The notes below the pieces were generated by a model. That model was not told the origin of the DNA. It searched no databases and saw only the letters and a program-made list of their open reading frames with translations. From contig JAPOYU010000141.1 in NCBI GenBank assembly GCA_026706395.1, forward strand, positions 1 through 8,769: DNA of 8,769 bases. The letters run 5' to 3'. A program made the position numbers and the translations under genes. Shown in pieces: positions 6,847 through 8,769 of the stretch (positions are counted from its first letter, which is position 1; every line of letters begins with the position of its first letter). This DNA comes from Chloroflexota bacterium. Lineage in GTDB: Bacteria; Chloroflexota; Anaerolineae; Aggregatilineales; Phototrophicaceae.

Positions 6847-7770
6847 TTATACATAGGTCGAATGGGATCGGTAGATCAGACGTACGAAAATCAAGCCGAC
6901 GCCCATAGTAATCAGCCCCAAAACGTTTGAGACGGCCGCCCCCATGCCCAAGTCGAAATTGATGAAGGTGTAACGATATAGCAGAATCGAAATGAGCATG
7001 GTCGCATCGCCCGGCCCGCCCTGGGTCATCATCCAGACCGCGTCAAACTGCAGGAAGCCCAACACGATATTGTAGAGCAGCACGATCGTGAGCGTCGGAC
7101 GCAGCCAGGCGAAGGTGATATAGCGAAAGCGAGCGCGCATGCCGGCGCCGTCCACCTTGGCGGCATCGTAGAGATCTTCGGGGATCGTCTGCAGCGCCGC
7201 CAGCAGCAAGATGGCGCTGAACGATGTCTGGCGCCAGGCGGAGGCGAGGGCGGTGAAGACCAGCGCCCAGTGCTCGTTCGCCATAAAGGGAATATATTTG
7301 TCGATCAAGCCAAGGGTGTAGAGCAGGCCATTCAGCGCCCCGAACTGGGCGTTGACGATCCAGTTCCAGAGCAGACCGATGACGATCCAGGGCAGGGCCC
7401 AGGGCAGGATCAGCAATGTCCGCCCGACGCTGCGCCCTATGAACTCTTCCACCAGCAGCAAGGCGAAGAACAGACCCATCAAGGTGGGGACTATGACGAC
7501 AATGGCGGCGAACTTCAGATTGATTTCGACCGCTTTCCAAAACAGGCGGCTGGTAAACAGTTCGACGTAGTTGTCGAGGCCGATGAAGGTCGTACGATCG
7601 CGGATCAGGTCGATATTGGAAAAGCTGTAAAAGATGGTGGTGACCAGCGGGCTGAGGATGATCACAAATATCGCGATGACGGCTGGAGCCATCAGCGCGT
7701 AGGGGATCCACTTGCGATCCCAGTGTTTTCGCACTTGTGCTGTGGATTTCAGCGCTTTTGCCGTGGTCAC
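6847..7770 (-). CDS. CUT1 ABC sugar transporter permease, MalF-like
   Basis: Inner-membrane permease of 307 residues. Hydrophobic segments lie near 24-44, 84-107, 117-139, 168-196, 222-245 and 280-300. The EAA loop is at about 198-217 (EDLYDAAKVDGAGMRARFRY). TQGGPGDATMLISILLYRYTF-like sequence (249-269) is the characteristic periplasmic stretch of CUT1 MalF-type subunits. I place the start at GTG 7770, which has AAAAGGAG 7 nt upstream. An earlier in-frame start at 7845 would translate through the intergenic hairpin and add a 25-residue non-family leader. The short cytoplasmic N-terminus rich in Lys and Arg is normal for the family. The Shine-Dalgarno sequence lies inside a small hairpin (7777-7790). 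Confidence 0.93.
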   Translation of the reverse strand: MTTAKALKSTAQVRKHWDRKWIPYALMAPAVIAIFVIILSPLVTTIFYSFSNIDLIRDRTTFIGLDNYVELFTSRLFWKAVEINLKFAAIVVIVPTLMGLFFALLLVEEFIGRSVGRTLLILPWALPWIVIGLLWNWIVNAQFGALNGLLYTLGLIDKYIPFMANEHWALVFTALASAWRQTSFSAILLLAALQTIPEDLYDAAKVDGAGMRARFRYITFAWLRPTLTIVLLYNIVLGFLQFDAVWMMTQGGPGDATMLISILLYRYTFINFDLGMGAAVSNVLGLITMGVGLIFVRLIYRSHSTYV

Positions 7771-7776
7771 TGCGTC

Positions 7777-7790
7777 ACTCCTTTTGGAGC
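7777..7790 (-). promoter_or_regulatory. Hairpin covering the permease Shine-Dalgarno sequence
   Basis: On the minus strand GCTCC-AAAA-GGAGT forms four Watson-Crick pairs plus one G-U pair. The GGAG arm is the ribosome binding site of the GTG start at 7770. Pairing would partly hide it and, with the GTG start, lower permease translation relative to the binding protein. Confidence 0.4.
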
Positions 7791-7819
7791 ACAAGGGTCG
7801 CTCTAGGGGATAACGGGAA

Positions 7820-7852
7820 ACACAGTTTGGGAAACGAGCCCCCAAACTGTGT
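7820..7852 (-). terminator. Perfect 12-bp stem-loop, likely attenuator or mRNA stabiliser
   Basis: On the minus strand ACACAGTTTGGG (7852..7841) and CCCAAACTGTGT (7831..7820) are perfect inverted arms around a 9-nt loop. The stem ends in T and is followed by TTCCCGTT, so the U-tract is weak. It is therefore more likely a partial terminator, or a 3' stabiliser of the binding-protein message, than a full stop; the tightly packed genes downstream need read-through or a new promoter. An operator role cannot be excluded. Confidence 0.65.
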
Positions 7853-7898
7853 GCAGTATCAGACGATCATTTGCGCTCTGCTTGGCAAAGGCAGCGAT

Positions 7899-8769
7899 CT
7901 AGGAATATTGCTCCCGCAATTCCACCACTTTATCCGCCAAGCTCGTGACGGCGTCCGCCGGCGCCAGATTGCCCTGGAGCATCCGCTGTATTTCATCGCC
8001 GACATGGGTCTGGAATTCGCTGTACCATGGCTGATTGCGCGCTTGAACCACATCGGAGTTGTTGGCGAACATGTCCTTGATCTGCTCGAAATCGTAGTAG
8101 TCGCCGTAATTGGCCTGGACTTCCGGATCATCGAAGAAATCCGGATAGGGCGCGCCCAGGGCGGCCGCCGCTGCCCATGACTTGTGCACGGCCCGGTCAC
8201 CGTTGGCGTCCTTCCAGGTATAGAATTTGACCAATTCCCAGGATCTGTCGACGTTTGGCCCATCGGACATTTGAACGATCTCGCCCATCTGGAAGGTTTT
8301 GCCGTCCGAGCCAGGCATGCGGTCGGCGATGCGCAGATGCTCGACTTCGGGTCCGCCGCCCGAATTCATCAGCTTCAGGAAGTAATGATGGAGGACGTAG
8401 AAGGCGGCGGTTCCGTTCTGCATGGCTGTCATCTGTTCGCCCGGCTGGTCGGTCAGCTGGGTCGGCGATGTCAGGCCGTCCTGGAACATCGCCTGCCACC
8501 ACTCGAAAACATCTGCCGTCCTGGAATCATCGGCGAATGCCGGTTCGCCTTCTGGCGAGAAGGGCGTGATGCCTTCCGACAGCAGATAAACCTGTAAGTA
8601 TTCCTCGCAGAATTCCTTGATCCAGTAGGCGAGATAAGGCGCTTCCACTCCATCGTCCTTCAGTTTCTTGCATTGATCATAAAGATCCTGCTTTGTCTGC
8701 GGAGGCGCGTCGAAGCCGGATTCGCTGAGCATTCTCTCGTTGTAATGCAGCACATGCACCGCGCTGAAG
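7899..8769 (-). CDS. CUT1 extracellular solute-binding protein, C-terminal part (cut by window edge)
   Basis: The frame enters at the right edge and ends at a TAG (7901..7899), leaving 289 residues. The methionine-like codon at 8759 is an internal GTG; the frame continues upstream and the signal peptide is outside the window. Family marks are HYNERMLSESGFDAPPQT (the usual YYNKDLFKEAG..PPKT segment after the N-terminal lobe), the FEWWQAMFQDG helix, an MQNGTAAFYV hinge-lobe strand, and a C-terminal part with WYSEFQTHVGDEIQRMLQG followed by PADAVTSLADKVVELREQ. The protein would bind the imported solute outside the membrane and deliver it to the two permeases that follow. The several Trp and Tyr residues suit sugar stacking, which is an inference. 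No truncation other than the window edge is seen. Confidence 0.92.
   Translation of the reverse strand, partial: FSAVHVLHYNERMLSESGFDAPPQTKQDLYDQCKKLKDDGVEAPYLAYWIKEFCEEYLQVYLLSEGITPFSPEGEPAFADDSRTADVFEWWQAMFQDGLTSPTQLTDQPGEQMTAMQNGTAAFYVLHHYFLKLMNSGGGPEVEHLRIADRMPGSDGKTFQMGEIVQMSDGPNVDRSWELVKFYTWKDANGDRAVHKSWAAAAALGAPYPDFFDDPEVQANYGDYYDFEQIKDMFANNSDVVQARNQPWYSEFQTHVGDEIQRMLQGNLAPADAVTSLADKVVELREQYS

Larger units (their letters stand above)
7771..7898 (-). other. 128-nt gap between binding protein and permease genes
   Basis: This is the only long gap inside the operon. It holds the 12-bp hairpin at 7820-7852 and the ribosome-site hairpin at 7777-7790. I see no clear -35/-10 pair and no ORF with support. 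Such gaps with stem-loops are common after the binding-protein gene in ABC importer operons, where they raise the binding protein over the membrane subunits. Confidence 0.6.
241..8769 (-). other. Eight-gene ABC importer and amino-sugar-acid/D-amino-acid-type catabolic operon
   Basis: All eight genes share the minus strand. The gaps in transcription order are 128 nt (binding protein to permease 1), 9, 5 and 16 nt, then a 1-nt overlap, 11 nt, and a final 1-nt overlap. The two overlaps are TGATG junctions. This is strong sequence evidence for one transcript. The 5' end, with its promoter and any regulator or ATPase gene, lies beyond the right edge. Confidence 0.8.

Noticed and set aside
7771..7845. 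Permease start at 7845
   Set aside because: It would translate through half of the stem-loop and add 25 residues unlike the family. GTG 7770 has a well-spaced AAAAGGAG.

Overview
This window carries one bacterial operon, read entirely from the minus strand, so transcription runs from high to low coordinates. In order it encodes the C-terminal part of a solute-binding protein (cut by the right edge), two carbohydrate-type (CUT1) ABC permeases, a Gfo/Idh/MocA dehydrogenase, a phosphotriesterase-family metal hydrolase, a fold-III PLP enzyme of the D-threonine aldolase / D-serine dehydratase type, a second Gfo/Idh/MocA dehydrogenase, and an N-acyl-D-amino-acid deacylase-type amidohydrolase. Gaps between the genes from the first permease onward are 16 nt or less. 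Two junctions are TGATG overlaps (at 4003 and at 1857), which points to one co-transcribed and translationally coupled unit. The only long internal gap, 7771-7898 between the binding protein and the first permease, holds a perfect 12-bp hairpin and a small hairpin that covers the permease Shine-Dalgarno sequence. This fits stepped-down permease expression.

The left end, 1-240, lies downstream of the last gene and is visibly more AT-rich. It has no convincing terminator for the operon. It holds two short inverted repeats and a -10-like hexamer placed exactly for a leaderless start at 63. The reading frame from 63 stays open to the window edge on the minus strand and may be the start of another gene; this is weakly supported.

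The genes are typical of heterotrophic GC-rich bacteria that use several substrate-specific sugar or amino-sugar operons (Chloroflexota, Alphaproteobacteria and similar groups). No marker in the window fixes the phylum, and there is no mobile element, tRNA, rRNA or CRISPR array.

Working idea (inference): the operon imports an N-acylated amino sugar or a conjugate containing one and breaks it down by oxidation, without phosphorylation. Gfo/Idh would oxidise C1 to a lactone and the phosphotriesterase-like enzyme would open the lactone. The product, an N-acyl-hexosaminate, is formally an N-acyl-D-2-amino-3-hydroxy acid: the type of substrate an N-acyl-D-amino-acid deacylase would deacylate, followed by a D-serine-dehydratase/D-threonine-aldolase-type enzyme. 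Two sequence oddities support specialised chemistry: the deacylase has Asp where the classical metal-ligand Cys is expected, and both Gfo/Idh enzymes lack the usual catalytic Asp.
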